DNA of 64,000 nucleotides from Pelagibacteraceae bacterium AG-422-I02. GTDB lineage: Bacteria; Pseudomonadota; Alphaproteobacteria; Pelagibacterales; Pelagibacteraceae. The notes under the pieces were generated by a model, which ran no database searches, had not been told where the DNA came from, and worked only from the letters and a program-made list of their open reading frames with translations. Within the stretch, counting starts at the first letter, position 1, and the number at the start of each line of letters is the position of its first letter. The position numbers were made by a program, and so were the translations under genes. Below are positions 29,204 through 37,548 of this stretch, in pieces. The DNA lies in contig QCMS01000003.1 in NCBI GenBank assembly GCA_003213555.1, positions 1 through 64,000 of the forward strand. The letters are read 5' to 3'.

Positions 29204-30669
29204 TAAAAGAATTTATCTAAAACTTTTGCTGATGAGAGAACACCAGGCATTCCGGCACCAGGATGTGTACCGGCTCCCACAAAATATAAGTTTTTATATA
29301 TTTCAGATTGATTATGAAATCTAAAATAAGCTGACTGAGAAAATTTTGGCTGAATTGAAAATCCTGATCCATAAAGAGTTGCTAGATCGATTTCAAAGTA
29401 ATCAGGTGTCAAATAAAAATCACTCACAACATTTTCCTTAATACCTGGTAAAACAGTTTTATCCATTTTATCTAAAACTAATTCTTTAAATTTGTCGCCT
29501 TCCTCAATCCAATTAACTTTTGATAAATTATTTGGCACTGGAACCAGCACATAAAAAGCATCTTGGCCTTCCGGAGCCATACTAGGATCTGTTGCAGATG
29601 GTCGATGTAAATAATAGCTTATGTCATCAGATAGTATCTTCTTTTCAAAAATTTTATTAAGATGTTTTTCATAAGCTTCTCCAAAATAAATTGTATGATG
29701 CGCAACATCGTTGTATTTTTTTTTAGAACCAAAATAATAAACAAATAATCCCATTGAATAATCCATCCTTTTCATTTTTTGTTTAAATAAAAAATCATAA
29801 TCTTCCTTTGATTTAATTAAATTGTTATACACATTTGGAGGGTCAGAATTACAAATTACATAATCGCTATTAATTATTTTTGAATTATTAATTTTAACAC
29901 CTTTAACCTTTTTATTTTCTGTAAGTATTTCTGTAACTTCAGCGTCTTTAATAATTTTGATATTTTCTTCAATCATTAGTTTTTCTAAAGCTTTAACAAC
30001 ACTTCCTGTTCCTCCCATTGAGTAGTGAATACCCCACTTTTTCTCTAAAAATAAAATTAATGTATATATTGATGTAGTACTGAAAGGATTTCCACCTACC
30101 AAAAGAGGGTGCATACTAAATACTCTTCTTAGTTTTTCATTAGAAATATATTTTGAAACTAAACTGTAGACTGATTTATAACTTTTTAATTTTAATAAAG
30201 ATGGAATTTGCTTCATCATAAAGACTAAATTATTGAATGGCTTGTCCGATAAATCTGTAAAACCTTTATTAAAAATTTTTTCAGTAAAATTTACTAAATT
30301 TTTATACCCATCATAATCAGAAGAATTAAACTTTCTAACTTGTTCTTCCATAGATTTATCATTTCCATTATAGTCAAACGTTTCCCCATTACTAAATACA
30401 AATCGATACCATAAGTCTAAAGGTACTATTTCGACATAGTCAGAAATATTTTTATTAAATAGTGAAAATAATTCTTCAAATAGATAAGGGGCAGTTATTA
30501 CTGTTGGACCACCGTCGTAAACAAACTGGTCTTTCTTGAAAACTCTAGCTCGACCACCAAGGTCATGGTGTTTTTCTACCAAAGTAACTTTATGACCTTT
30601 AGCTTTTAACCTAAGCGCTGCAGCTAGACCTCCAAAACCTGAACCTATAACAGTAATTTTTTTTGCCAT
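29203..30669 (-). CDS. crtI: Phytoene desaturase
   Basis: FAD-dependent enzyme that turns phytoene into lycopene. 488 residues, with the FAD fold IGSGFGGLAAALRLKAKGH (about 8-26), HHDLGGRARVF (about 34-44), the CrtI-specific YDGGPTVITAP (about 52-62) and the C-terminal FVGAGTHPGAGMPGVLSSAK (about 463-482). It starts only 15 bases after the stop of atpF on the same strand and is followed by crtB-crtY-blh with overlapping ends, so it has no obvious promoter of its own outside atpF. Confidence 0.96.
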   Translation of the reverse strand: MAKKITVIGSGFGGLAAALRLKAKGHKVTLVEKHHDLGGRARVFKKDQFVYDGGPTVITAPYLFEELFSLFNKNISDYVEIVPLDLWYRFVFSNGETFDYNGNDKSMEEQVRKFNSSDYDGYKNLVNFTEKIFNKGFTDLSDKPFNNLVFMMKQIPSLLKLKSYKSVYSLVSKYISNEKLRRVFSMHPLLVGGNPFSTTSIYTLILFLEKKWGIHYSMGGTGSVVKALEKLMIEENIKIIKDAEVTEILTENKKVKGVKINNSKIINSDYVICNSDPPNVYNNLIKSKEDYDFLFKQKMKRMDYSMGLFVYYFGSKKKYNDVAHHTIYFGEAYEKHLNKIFEKKILSDDISYYLHRPSATDPSMAPEGQDAFYVLVPVPNNLSKVNWIEEGDKFKELVLDKMDKTVLPGIKENVVSDFYLTPDYFEIDLATLYGSGFSIQPKFSQSAYFRFHNQSEIYKNLYFVGAGTHPGAGMPGVLSSAKVLDKFF

Positions 30670-30684
30670 ATATTTATGGCTATT

Positions 30685-31182
30685 CTAACTAGATTTTTTC
30701 TTAAGTGCTAATTTTGTTTCTTCAAGACTAGAGCTGTAAATTTTATCTAATTTGCTTTTATCCAGTGAATTTTTAATGAGTTTTTCGACTGACTCTATAG
30801 CAACTTTTACCGAGGCATTTTTAATATCTTTTAAAGCCTGATTTTTAAGTTGTTTAATTCTTTCTTCAGCGTTTTTCTTTCTAGACTCCATTAAATTATG
30901 AAATTCTTGATTAGTTTTAATAACATTTTTTTCTGCTTCTTCACTTGCTCTATTAATCATTTGTTTTACCTCAGTTTTAGAACTACTAATTTTTTTTTCA
31001 TGTTCCGTTAAGATATTTTTAGCATCTTCTTTGAGTTTATCAGCTTCATCAATTTGATTTTTGATATTATTAATATTTTCTTCTAAAGTTGTTTTAATTT
31101 TTTGAGGAATTTTAAAATATATAAGCAATCCTATAAAAGCAAAAAAGGATATCATTACCCAAAAAGTTGCATCAATCGTCAT
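30685..31182 (-). CDS. atpF: ATP synthase F0 subunit b
   Basis: Peripheral stalk subunit of ATP synthase. 165 residues: one N-terminal membrane helix (about 5-24, FWVMISFFAFIGLLIYFKIP) then a long charged helix rich in Lys/Glu. Overlaps the b' gene by 4 bases. This is the second of the two b-type subunits usual in alphaproteobacteria. The F1 genes are not in this window, so the ATP synthase genes are split in two loci as in related bacteria. Confidence 0.93.
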   Translation of the reverse strand: MTIDATFWVMISFFAFIGLLIYFKIPQKIKTTLEENINNIKNQIDEADKLKEDAKNILTEHEKKISSSKTEVKQMINRASEEAEKNVIKTNQEFHNLMESRKKNAEERIKQLKNQALKDIKNASVKVAIESVEKLIKNSLDKSKLDKIYSSSLEETKLALKKKSS

Positions 31183-31754
31183 AAATATTTACCTAAGTTT
31201 TTTTTCGACACATCTTCAACCACTGCTTTAATACTGCTCTCGTTAAGTTTATCACCTGAAATTGACTCTATGATATTTGATGCAATATTTTCAGATATCT
31301 TTTGAATATCGGAGATTGAGTTTTTTTTAAGATCACTTATTTCTTTTTGAGCTTTTATAATTTCTTTTTCAATTTCTTTTTCTACAGTTTCTTTCTTTGT
31401 TTTGATATCTTTATCTAATTTATTTTTTGACTCTATTTGAATTTTAATAACCTCTTTTTTGGCATTTTCTAAAATCTTTTCATACTCTTTGAATTTATTC
31501 TCAGATAATTCTTTAAATTTATTAGCATCGTCTAAATCATCCTTAATTTTATTTTCACGATTATCTAAATTGTTTTTAATTTTAGGAAGATAAAATTTTG
31601 CTATAGAAATATATAAAATTGTAAAAACCAGTATTAACCAAAACGCTTGTGAAGCCCAATACTTCGGATCCAGCTGAGGCATACCTGCCTCAGCCGCGAA
31701 CAAATCGTTTTGAATAGCTAATAAAGCTATAATAAAGCCAAAGTGTCTTTTCAT
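31179..31754 (-). CDS. atpG: ATP synthase F0 subunit b'
   Basis: Second peripheral stalk subunit, forming a b/b' heterodimer. 191 residues. A hydrophobic N-terminus (about 1-20, possibly a signal) is followed by MPQLDPKYWASQAFWLILVF (about 24-43), the b'-type motif with its membrane helix, and then a long coiled coil. It lies 9 bases after atpE. The symbol follows the alphaproteobacterial usage for b'; some databases use atpF2. Confidence 0.92.
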   Translation of the reverse strand: MKRHFGFIIALLAIQNDLFAAEAGMPQLDPKYWASQAFWLILVFTILYISIAKFYLPKIKNNLDNRENKIKDDLDDANKFKELSENKFKEYEKILENAKKEVIKIQIESKNKLDKDIKTKKETVEKEIEKEIIKAQKEISDLKKNSISDIQKISENIASNIIESISGDKLNESSIKAVVEDVSKKNLGKYL

Positions 31755-31763
31755 TATTTTTAT

Positions 31764-31991
31764 TTAAAATGCAAATAAAATAATTAAAGCTACCACTAGA
31801 CCGAAAAGTCCAGTCGCTTCTGCCAAAGCAAATCCCAAAAGTAAATTAGGGAATTGTTTCTGAGCTGCAGATGGATTTCTCATTGCGCCAGAAAGGTAGT
31901 TACCGAAAATAATTCCAATCCCTACGCCAGCTCCAGCTAATGCGATTGCAGCAAGGCCTGCTCCAATCATTTTTGCCGCTTCTAACTCCAT
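31764..31991 (-). CDS. atpE: ATP synthase F0 subunit c
   Basis: Proteolipid of the proton-driven rotor ring. 75 residues forming a helical hairpin: KMIGAGLAAIALAGAGVGIG (about 7-26), polar loop RNPSAAQ (about 38-44) and the second helix with proton-binding Glu in ALAEATGLFGLVVA (about 55-68). I start at the ATG preceded by AGGAGG (4-base spacing), one of the strongest ribosome sites in the window, fitting the high copy number of subunit c. A longer frame upstream lies in atpB and is not used. Confidence 0.97.
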   Translation of the reverse strand: MELEAAKMIGAGLAAIALAGAGVGIGIIFGNYLSGAMRNPSAAQKQFPNLLLGFALAEATGLFGLVVALIILFAF

Positions 31992-32008
31992 TTTTCCTCC
32001 TTTATCAA

Positions 32009-32743
32009 TTAATGATGTAAATTTAATGCATCGTTCAAGTAGATGCAGGTTAATATTGCAAAAACATATGCCTGAAGAAATGCAACTAAGATTTCTAAGC
32101 CTGTTAATGCTATTGAAAAGCCAAGCGGTAACCACCCACCAAGCAATCCTAAGCTTATAACAAATCCACCAAAAACTTTTAACATAGTATGTCCTGCCAT
32201 CATATTTGCAAATAATCTCACTGACAAACTGACTGGTCTACTTAAATATGATATTATTTCGATAACAGTAATTAATGGTAATAATACAGTTGGTACTCCG
32301 CTTGGAACAAATATACTTAAATATCTAAAACCATGTTTAGCAAATCCAATTATCGTAACTGCAATAAAAATAAAAAGTGCCATTATTAAGGTTACAATAA
32401 TATGACTGGTCACTGTAAATGAATAAGGCAACATTCCAACCATATTACAAAATAAAACAAACATAAATAAACTGAATATAAATGGAAAGTAGGGTTTAGC
32501 TTTAGAACCTGCGGTATCACTTATCATTTTTGCGACAAATGTATAAAATATTTCAGAAATTAGTTGAATTTTATCTGGAATAATTTTTTTCTCTTTAGTT
32601 CCGAAAAATAAAAATAATAATATCATCGATGCACTAATAACCATAAATAGGCTTGCATTTGTAAAAGATAAATCTATACCAGCAATTTTTATTTCAGGTC
32701 CAATTTTATGAACGCTAAATTGTTGCATTGGATTACTTGCCAT
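32009..32743 (-). CDS. atpB: ATP synthase F0 subunit a
   Basis: Membrane subunit forming the proton half-channels. 244 residues, about six helices. The essential arginine is in SLSVRLFANMMAGHTML (about 172-188), and the C-terminal GLEILVAFLQAYVFAILTCI carries the conserved Glu/Gln positions. Gene order atpI-atpB-atpE-atpF'-atpF. Confidence 0.97.
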   Translation of the reverse strand: MASNPMQQFSVHKIGPEIKIAGIDLSFTNASLFMVISASMILLFLFFGTKEKKIIPDKIQLISEIFYTFVAKMISDTAGSKAKPYFPFIFSLFMFVLFCNMVGMLPYSFTVTSHIIVTLIMALFIFIAVTIIGFAKHGFRYLSIFVPSGVPTVLLPLITVIEIISYLSRPVSLSVRLFANMMAGHTMLKVFGGFVISLGLLGGWLPLGFSIALTGLEILVAFLQAYVFAILTCIYLNDALNLHH

Positions 32744-32754
32744 AAATTCCTTAT

Positions 32755-33039
32755 TTAATCTTCTTTTTGCATTCGGTTAGCAGTACGTATTACATTCAAT
32801 ATTCCTGCGGCCGTGCCCAAAAAAAAGAAAATTATAATTAACCAAGGTTTAGTATCAAACCAGCTATCTAAAATAAACCCAATTATTGTCCCAACAGCTA
32901 CTGCAGCTATAAGTTCTGTGCTTAATTTAAAGGCGCTACCCATAAAAGAGCCTTTTTTTTCATCATCAGAATGAAACTGTTTTTTAATTTTTGATTTTGC
33001 AATTTTTAGGCGAGTTTTAAATTCTTCTGGAATTGTCAT
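32755..33039 (-). CDS. atpI: ATP synthase assembly protein AtpI (AtpZ/AtpI family)
   Basis: Small membrane protein at the head of the F0 genes that assists c-ring assembly. 94 residues: a charged N-terminus, then two helices (about 36-56 and 64-83) with GSAFKLSTELIAAVAVGTIIG and the DSWFDTKPWLIIIFFFLGTAAG segment. The motif pattern fits the AtpI family. It is 8 bases after smc, so no separate promoter is evident. Confidence 0.9.
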   Translation of the reverse strand: MTIPEEFKTRLKIAKSKIKKQFHSDDEKKGSFMGSAFKLSTELIAAVAVGTIIGFILDSWFDTKPWLIIIFFFLGTAAGILNVIRTANRMQKED

Positions 33040-33047
33040 GATTTAAT

Positions 33048-35492
33048 CTAAGCAACCAGTTCTGCAGCTTTTTGCAAGTCAACAGAAACCAATTGACTAA
33101 CACCCTGCTCTGCCATAGTCACACCATATAACCTATGCATTCGAGACATTGTTAAAGCATGGTGTGTGATAATTATAAATTTTGTCTTTGTTATTTTAGT
33201 AAGTTCATCTAACAATGCACAAAATCTAGTTACATTTGCGTCGTCTAAAGGAGCATCTACTTCATCTAAAACACAAATTGGTGAAGGATTAACTAAAAAT
33301 ACTGCAAATACTAGTGACAAAGCTGTTAAAGCCTGTTCCCCTCCTGACAATAATGTTATTGATTGCAATCTTTTTCCAGGAGGAGAAACATACATTTCTA
33401 AGCCCGCTTCTAAAGGGTCATCGGAGTCTACCAACTCAATTTTAGCTGAACCGCCATTAAACAATTTTGTGTAGACTTCATTAAATTTTCTATTAACTTT
33501 GGTATAAGCGTCCAATAATCTTTCTCTTCCTTTTTGATTTAATTCATCAATACTAGTTTTTAATTTCACTATTGCCGAGTAAAGATCGGCTCTATCATCT
33601 TCCATCTTTTTTATTTCAGACTCATATTTTTTAGTTTCCTCATCCGCTCTAAGATTTACTGATCCTAAAGACTCTCTTTGTTTTTTTATTTTGTCTGACT
33701 TCTTTACTTGTTCTTCCAAAGAGGGAAGACTGTCTGGAGATGTTTCGTTTAAATCTGATCGTGGAAGTAATTCATCTTCATTTAAGATATTTAATTCATT
33801 TTTTACAGAATATAATAAATCTTTTTTTCTATTTTCTATACCATCTATAGTTGCCTCATTTCTTGCCTTATTTTCTTTTAATTCAGCTAGTTTTGACTGC
33901 ACCTCTTTTATATTTTGGTTGATAGAATTGTATTTTTTTTCTACCTCAACTAGTTCTTTTTCTATTTCTTCATTCCTTTTTTTCGTGTTTTCCAAATTTT
34001 GAAGGTTTTGTCCTTTTAACGAGGCTATACGCTCTGGATTTTTTTGATTATCAATCAATTCAGTTTTTATTTTATTTTTTCTATCAGTTAACTCAGAAAT
34101 CATTTTTTCTGAGTTAGATTTTAAGCTTATCCAATTATCCAATTCGACATCAATATTTTTGATTCTTTCTTTTCTTTTAATAGAGTCACTTTGTATTGAT
34201 CTATCTTTTCCATATTTTTCAGCATACTCTTCTTGAGAAGAGGTAATTTTTTTCACCAGCTGTTTTAGTTCAACAAAGATTTTTTTAGTAAGTTTTTTGT
34301 TCGCATCAATATCTTTTTCAATGATGTCTAAAATTTCGTCTAATTTAGTTTGTAATTGATCTAATTGAAATTTTGACTCTTTCAACTCTTTTGAGGAATT
34401 TGTTTCAACCATTGCTAATTCATTTTCAGTTTTTAGTAGTTCTACTTTTTCTCTGGAAATTCTTTTTTCATTAAGATCTGCATCAAGAGAAATACTTTTT
34501 TCTCTTTCAAGATCTGACTCAATAGTTTTCAAGGATTTTTCAAGTTTTTCTTGTAAAGATTTAACTCTTGACTCCTCTTCATCTAGACCAGTGATATCTA
34601 AGTTAAGTTTTTGTAAACTTGCGGCGCTTTCCATTTTTTTGTCCCTAAGTGGAGCCAACTTTTTATTTTCTTCTTCTAAAAGGGTGTTATTGTGATTTAA
34701 ATCGATATTTATTGCGCTTATTTCGTCTTCGAGTTCACTTAGTTTTTCAACTATTTTTTTTTTATCTTTGTTTATCTCTCTAATCTTTAAATAATACATA
34801 CCTGCTTCGACCCGCTTTATCTCTCTCGATATTTCTTTATATCTAGTAGCTTCCTCTGCTTGTTTTTTTAGATTATCCAATTGTTTTTGTTGTTGCTTTT
34901 TTAATTCATCTGCTCTTTTCAAATTATTCTCAGCCGCATTTAGCCTTGTTTCAGCTTCTTGCCTTCTGGCATGAATTCCTGATATTCCTGCGGCCTCCTC
35001 TAAAATTGATTTTCTTTCTATTGGTTTAGCAGTAACTAGCTGTCCTATTCTTCCTTGGCTGATAAGAGAGGGAGAATGTGCTCCGGTAGATAAATCAGCA
35101 AATAGAGTTTGCACATCTCGTGCTCTAACTTCTTTATCATTGATATAATATTTTGATCCTTTATCTTTTTCAATTTTTCTTTTTATTGTAATCTCATCTA
35201 AATCTTTATAAATAGCAGGTCCCTCTTTATTTTGATTGTCAAGGTATAATAAAACTTCTGAAATATTTTTTGATGCTCTATTAGAAGTTCCGGAAAAAAT
35301 AACATCTTCCATTCCGCTCCCCCTCATGCTTTTTGCTGAATTTTCACCCATGCACCAACGTAAAGCCTCTACTATGTTTGATTTACCGCAACCATTTGGA
35401 CCAACAATACCTGTTAAGCCATCTTCAATTAAAAAAGTTGTTTTTTCTGAGAATGATTTAAACGCCGTGATGTCAATTTTTTTAAATTTCAT
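33048..35492 (-). CDS. smc: Chromosome segregation protein SMC, short and hinge-less
   Basis: Condensin-type ATPase that organises the chromosome. Walker A GPNGCGKS is at about 31-38 with EALRWCMGE after it; the signature LLSGGEQ is near 714-720 and Walker B ICVLDEVDAPLDDAN near 739-753. The protein is only 814 residues; usual bacterial SMCs are about 1150-1200. Between the heads (about 170-680) there is only charged coiled-coil sequence, with very few glycines and no block resembling the roughly 150-residue hinge dimerisation domain. The heads look intact, so this is probably a functional, shortened form. Identity as SMC rather than another SMC-like ATPase rests on the head motifs. Confidence 0.9.
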   Translation of the reverse strand: MKFKKIDITAFKSFSEKTTFLIEDGLTGIVGPNGCGKSNIVEALRWCMGENSAKSMRGSGMEDVIFSGTSNRASKNISEVLLYLDNQNKEGPAIYKDLDEITIKRKIEKDKGSKYYINDKEVRARDVQTLFADLSTGAHSPSLISQGRIGQLVTAKPIERKSILEEAAGISGIHARRQEAETRLNAAENNLKRADELKKQQQKQLDNLKKQAEEATRYKEISREIKRVEAGMYYLKIREINKDKKKIVEKLSELEDEISAINIDLNHNNTLLEEENKKLAPLRDKKMESAASLQKLNLDITGLDEEESRVKSLQEKLEKSLKTIESDLEREKSISLDADLNEKRISREKVELLKTENELAMVETNSSKELKESKFQLDQLQTKLDEILDIIEKDIDANKKLTKKIFVELKQLVKKITSSQEEYAEKYGKDRSIQSDSIKRKERIKNIDVELDNWISLKSNSEKMISELTDRKNKIKTELIDNQKNPERIASLKGQNLQNLENTKKRNEEIEKELVEVEKKYNSINQNIKEVQSKLAELKENKARNEATIDGIENRKKDLLYSVKNELNILNEDELLPRSDLNETSPDSLPSLEEQVKKSDKIKKQRESLGSVNLRADEETKKYESEIKKMEDDRADLYSAIVKLKTSIDELNQKGRERLLDAYTKVNRKFNEVYTKLFNGGSAKIELVDSDDPLEAGLEMYVSPPGKRLQSITLLSGGEQALTALSLVFAVFLVNPSPICVLDEVDAPLDDANVTRFCALLDELTKITKTKFIIITHHALTMSRMHRLYGVTMAEQGVSQLVSVDLQKAAELVA

Positions 35493-36083
35493 CTACAAAT
35501 TTTTGTCAATTATTTTTTTGAATGTTTTATAGTCACTTTTATCTGTATATTTTTTTTCATTTACTATGATTGTTGGCGTGGACTCAATCTCATATTTTTT
35601 TTGAGCATCTATTCTTTGATTAAGAATTTCATCTTGTGCTTTATCATCTTGAAGACACGCTTCCATTTTTTCTTCTGTTAAATCAAAATTAGTACCAATT
35701 TTTTTTATTAGTACGTTAATCTTATTTATGTCAGAGCCAACTGCCCAAATTTTTTGCTTATTATAGATTGCTTCTAATAATTCAAATTTTTTATTATTGT
35801 TTAATTGACATCTTACAATAATTTCAGCATTAAGGGCGGCCAAGTCTAATGGAAAAGCATGGTGCTCGAATCTGACCAAACCTTTATCAATATAATCTTT
35901 TTTTAAATCATTGAATATTGCAGTATGAAAATTTGCGCAGTGTGGACACGTTAATGAGGAAAAAACTTTTACAGTTACCTTAGCCTCAGTGCTCCCCATA
36001 GTCAAAATTTTACTCTCCAGTGGACTTACAAAAGTAAAAAAACTTAACAAAACTATATTTAAAAATTTATTTATTTCTTTCAT
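35493..36083 (-). CDS. DsbA-like thiol-disulfide protein, secreted
   Basis: Thioredoxin-fold protein of 196 residues with an N-terminal signal (about 1-24) and a CPHC active site in SSLTCPHCANFHTAIF (about 42-57). The cis-Pro loop is ESTPTIIVN (about 167-175). This is the DsbA/DsbG-like thioredoxin_4 type found in alphaproteobacteria; it probably oxidises or isomerises disulfides in the periplasm. Its start overlaps dciA by 17 bases, and its end directly abuts smc. Confidence 0.9.
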   Translation of the reverse strand: MKEINKFLNIVLLSFFTFVSPLESKILTMGSTEAKVTVKVFSSLTCPHCANFHTAIFNDLKKDYIDKGLVRFEHHAFPLDLAALNAEIIVRCQLNNNKKFELLEAIYNKQKIWAVGSDINKINVLIKKIGTNFDLTEEKMEACLQDDKAQDEILNQRIDAQKKYEIESTPTIIVNEKKYTDKSDYKTFKKIIDKNL

Positions 36084-36552
36084 TGAATGCTTTTAATAAG
36101 TTGTTTAATGAATTTTTTAGTTCGTCGTTTCTAATTTTACTCATTTTTTCTTTAATTGAAGCAATATTTTTAATTTGTGGAAAAACCTTGTAGTTAGATT
36201 TTGATGAATCTTGTATGATTTTCAGTGTGACGTGACTAATGCAATCATATCCAAAAAAACTATTAATTTTTTCCATTATCTCTCCTTTTTTATATTCAAT
36301 TTCCATTTCTTTTCCATGGATCACATTTAAAACCAAAGTTCCATTTTTCATGTTCTTACCCATTTTAACTGACGAAGGATAGCTCGCATCAGAAATTTTC
36401 TTAGAAATCATTTTTGTCCAATTGTCTACAATATTAGAATAATTATAACTTCCTTTTTGGAGATATTTTTTAAGGGTTTTGGGCACTGTTCGTGAAAAAG
36501 GTCTAAGCCCTTGAATGAACGTATTGGTTTTATTATTATTTTTTATATGCAT
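36067..36552 (-). CDS. dciA: DciA-like protein (DUF721)
   Basis: DUF721 protein of 161 residues; DciA members load the replicative helicase in bacteria that lack DnaC/DnaI. The N-terminal module has VPKTLKKYL, the DNW motif SNIVDNWTKMISKKI (about 39-53), then SYPSSVKMG and a strand rich segment with NGTLVLNVIHGKEMEIEY (about 72-89), which is the KH-like DUF721 core. Weakly conserved, so the match is by pattern. The ATG abuts the ATG of divergent mutY, giving the sequence ATGCAT with no bases between. Confidence 0.8.
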   Translation of the reverse strand: MHIKNNNKTNTFIQGLRPFSRTVPKTLKKYLQKGSYNYSNIVDNWTKMISKKISDASYPSSVKMGKNMKNGTLVLNVIHGKEMEIEYKKGEIMEKINSFFGYDCISHVTLKIIQDSSKSNYKVFPQIKNIASIKEKMSKIRNDELKNSLNNLLKAFNERNK

Positions 36553-37548
36553 TTAAATCCAACATTATCAAAAAAAATTCTAGCTTGGTATGATAATAGC
36601 AGGCGAAATTTACCTTGGCGTGTTAGCAAAAATTCTCCGAAAAGGCTCTATTATAGACTTTTAAGTGAATTTATGTTGCAACAAACACAAGTAAAAACTG
36701 TAATACCATATTTTAACAAATTTATTAATAAATATACTACGCTTGAGTCCTTATCAAAAATTAATGAAAATCAAATTTTAAAGCTATGGGAAGGTTTAGG
36801 ATATTACAGAAGAGCACGAAATCTTTTAGCTACCAGCAAATTATTAGTAAAAAAATACAAATCTAAACTTCCTAAGACATTTAAAGAAGTAAAAACTTTG
36901 CCGGGTGTAGGAGATTATACAGCCAACGCTCTTTTGGGGTTTGTTTATAATAAACCGACATTAGCAATAGATGGAAATGTAAAAAGAGTATTTTCTAGGT
37001 ATCTTAATAAAAAAGAGACAAATATAGATTTTGAAAGATTAATTATTATAAATAAAAGAAATCTTTTTATTACCAATAGAAACTCAGAACTAATTGAAGC
37101 TTTAATGGAATTTGGTGCTTTAGTTTGTAAACCAAAAGACCCAAAATGTAGTCAATGTTGTTTGAATAATAATTGCAGGTACATAAAATCAACAAAAAAA
37201 ATTAAAACAAATAAAAGAAAAAAAATAAAGATCATGAATTACGATATTTTTTGTTATGTAAACAAAAAAAAACAAATCGCCCTGACAAAAATAAACAAAA
37301 TAAGTTTTCTTAAAAACTTTAATTTACCGCTTATTAAAAAAATGAAAAGTAATTCTATAAATAAAGAGTGGAAGTTTTTAAAAAATTATAAAAATTCTAT
37401 TTCTAATTTAAATCTAAATATTAATTTATATTATAAATTTTCTAATAAAATTCCAAATTCATATAATTGGTACTCTTTAAAAAACAATAAAGAATTAATA
37501 CCTAGTTTTACTAAAAAAATATTTAATCAAATTTCAACTCTATTCTAA
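36547..37548 (+). CDS. mutY: A/G-specific adenine glycosylase
   Basis: Base-excision enzyme that removes adenine opposite 8-oxoguanine. Starting at the ATG giving MHLNPTLSKKILAWY the protein is 333 residues. Seen: RRNLPWR (about 18-24), catalytic Glu in SEFMLQQTQV (about 39-48), helix-hairpin-helix LPGVGDYTA (about 118-126) with the catalytic Asp in AIDGNVKRVFSR (about 139-150), and the C-x6-C-x2-C-x5-C [4Fe-4S] ligands (about 199-215). The C-terminal third is the diverged NUDIX-like domain, rich in Lys/Asn. It is followed directly by the flavin monooxygenase gene (1-base overlap). Confidence 0.95.
   Translation: MHLNPTLSKKILAWYDNSRRNLPWRVSKNSPKRLYYRLLSEFMLQQTQVKTVIPYFNKFINKYTTLESLSKINENQILKLWEGLGYYRRARNLLATSKLLVKKYKSKLPKTFKEVKTLPGVGDYTANALLGFVYNKPTLAIDGNVKRVFSRYLNKKETNIDFERLIIINKRNLFITNRNSELIEALMEFGALVCKPKDPKCSQCCLNNNCRYIKSTKKIKTNKRKKIKIMNYDIFCYVNKKKQIALTKINKISFLKNFNLPLIKKMKSNSINKEWKFLKNYKNSISNLNLNINLYYKFSNKIPNSYNWYSLKNNKELIPSFTKKIFNQISTLF

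Noticed and set aside
31992..32135. Longer N-terminus for subunit c
   Set aside because: The extra frame lies in atpB; AGGAGG sits just before the ATG at 31991, and the family starts there.
33691..34002. Plus-strand frame of 103 codons opposite smc
   Set aside because: Ser/Phe-rich shadow of Lys/Glu-rich coiled coil; no start context and the smc frame is well supported.
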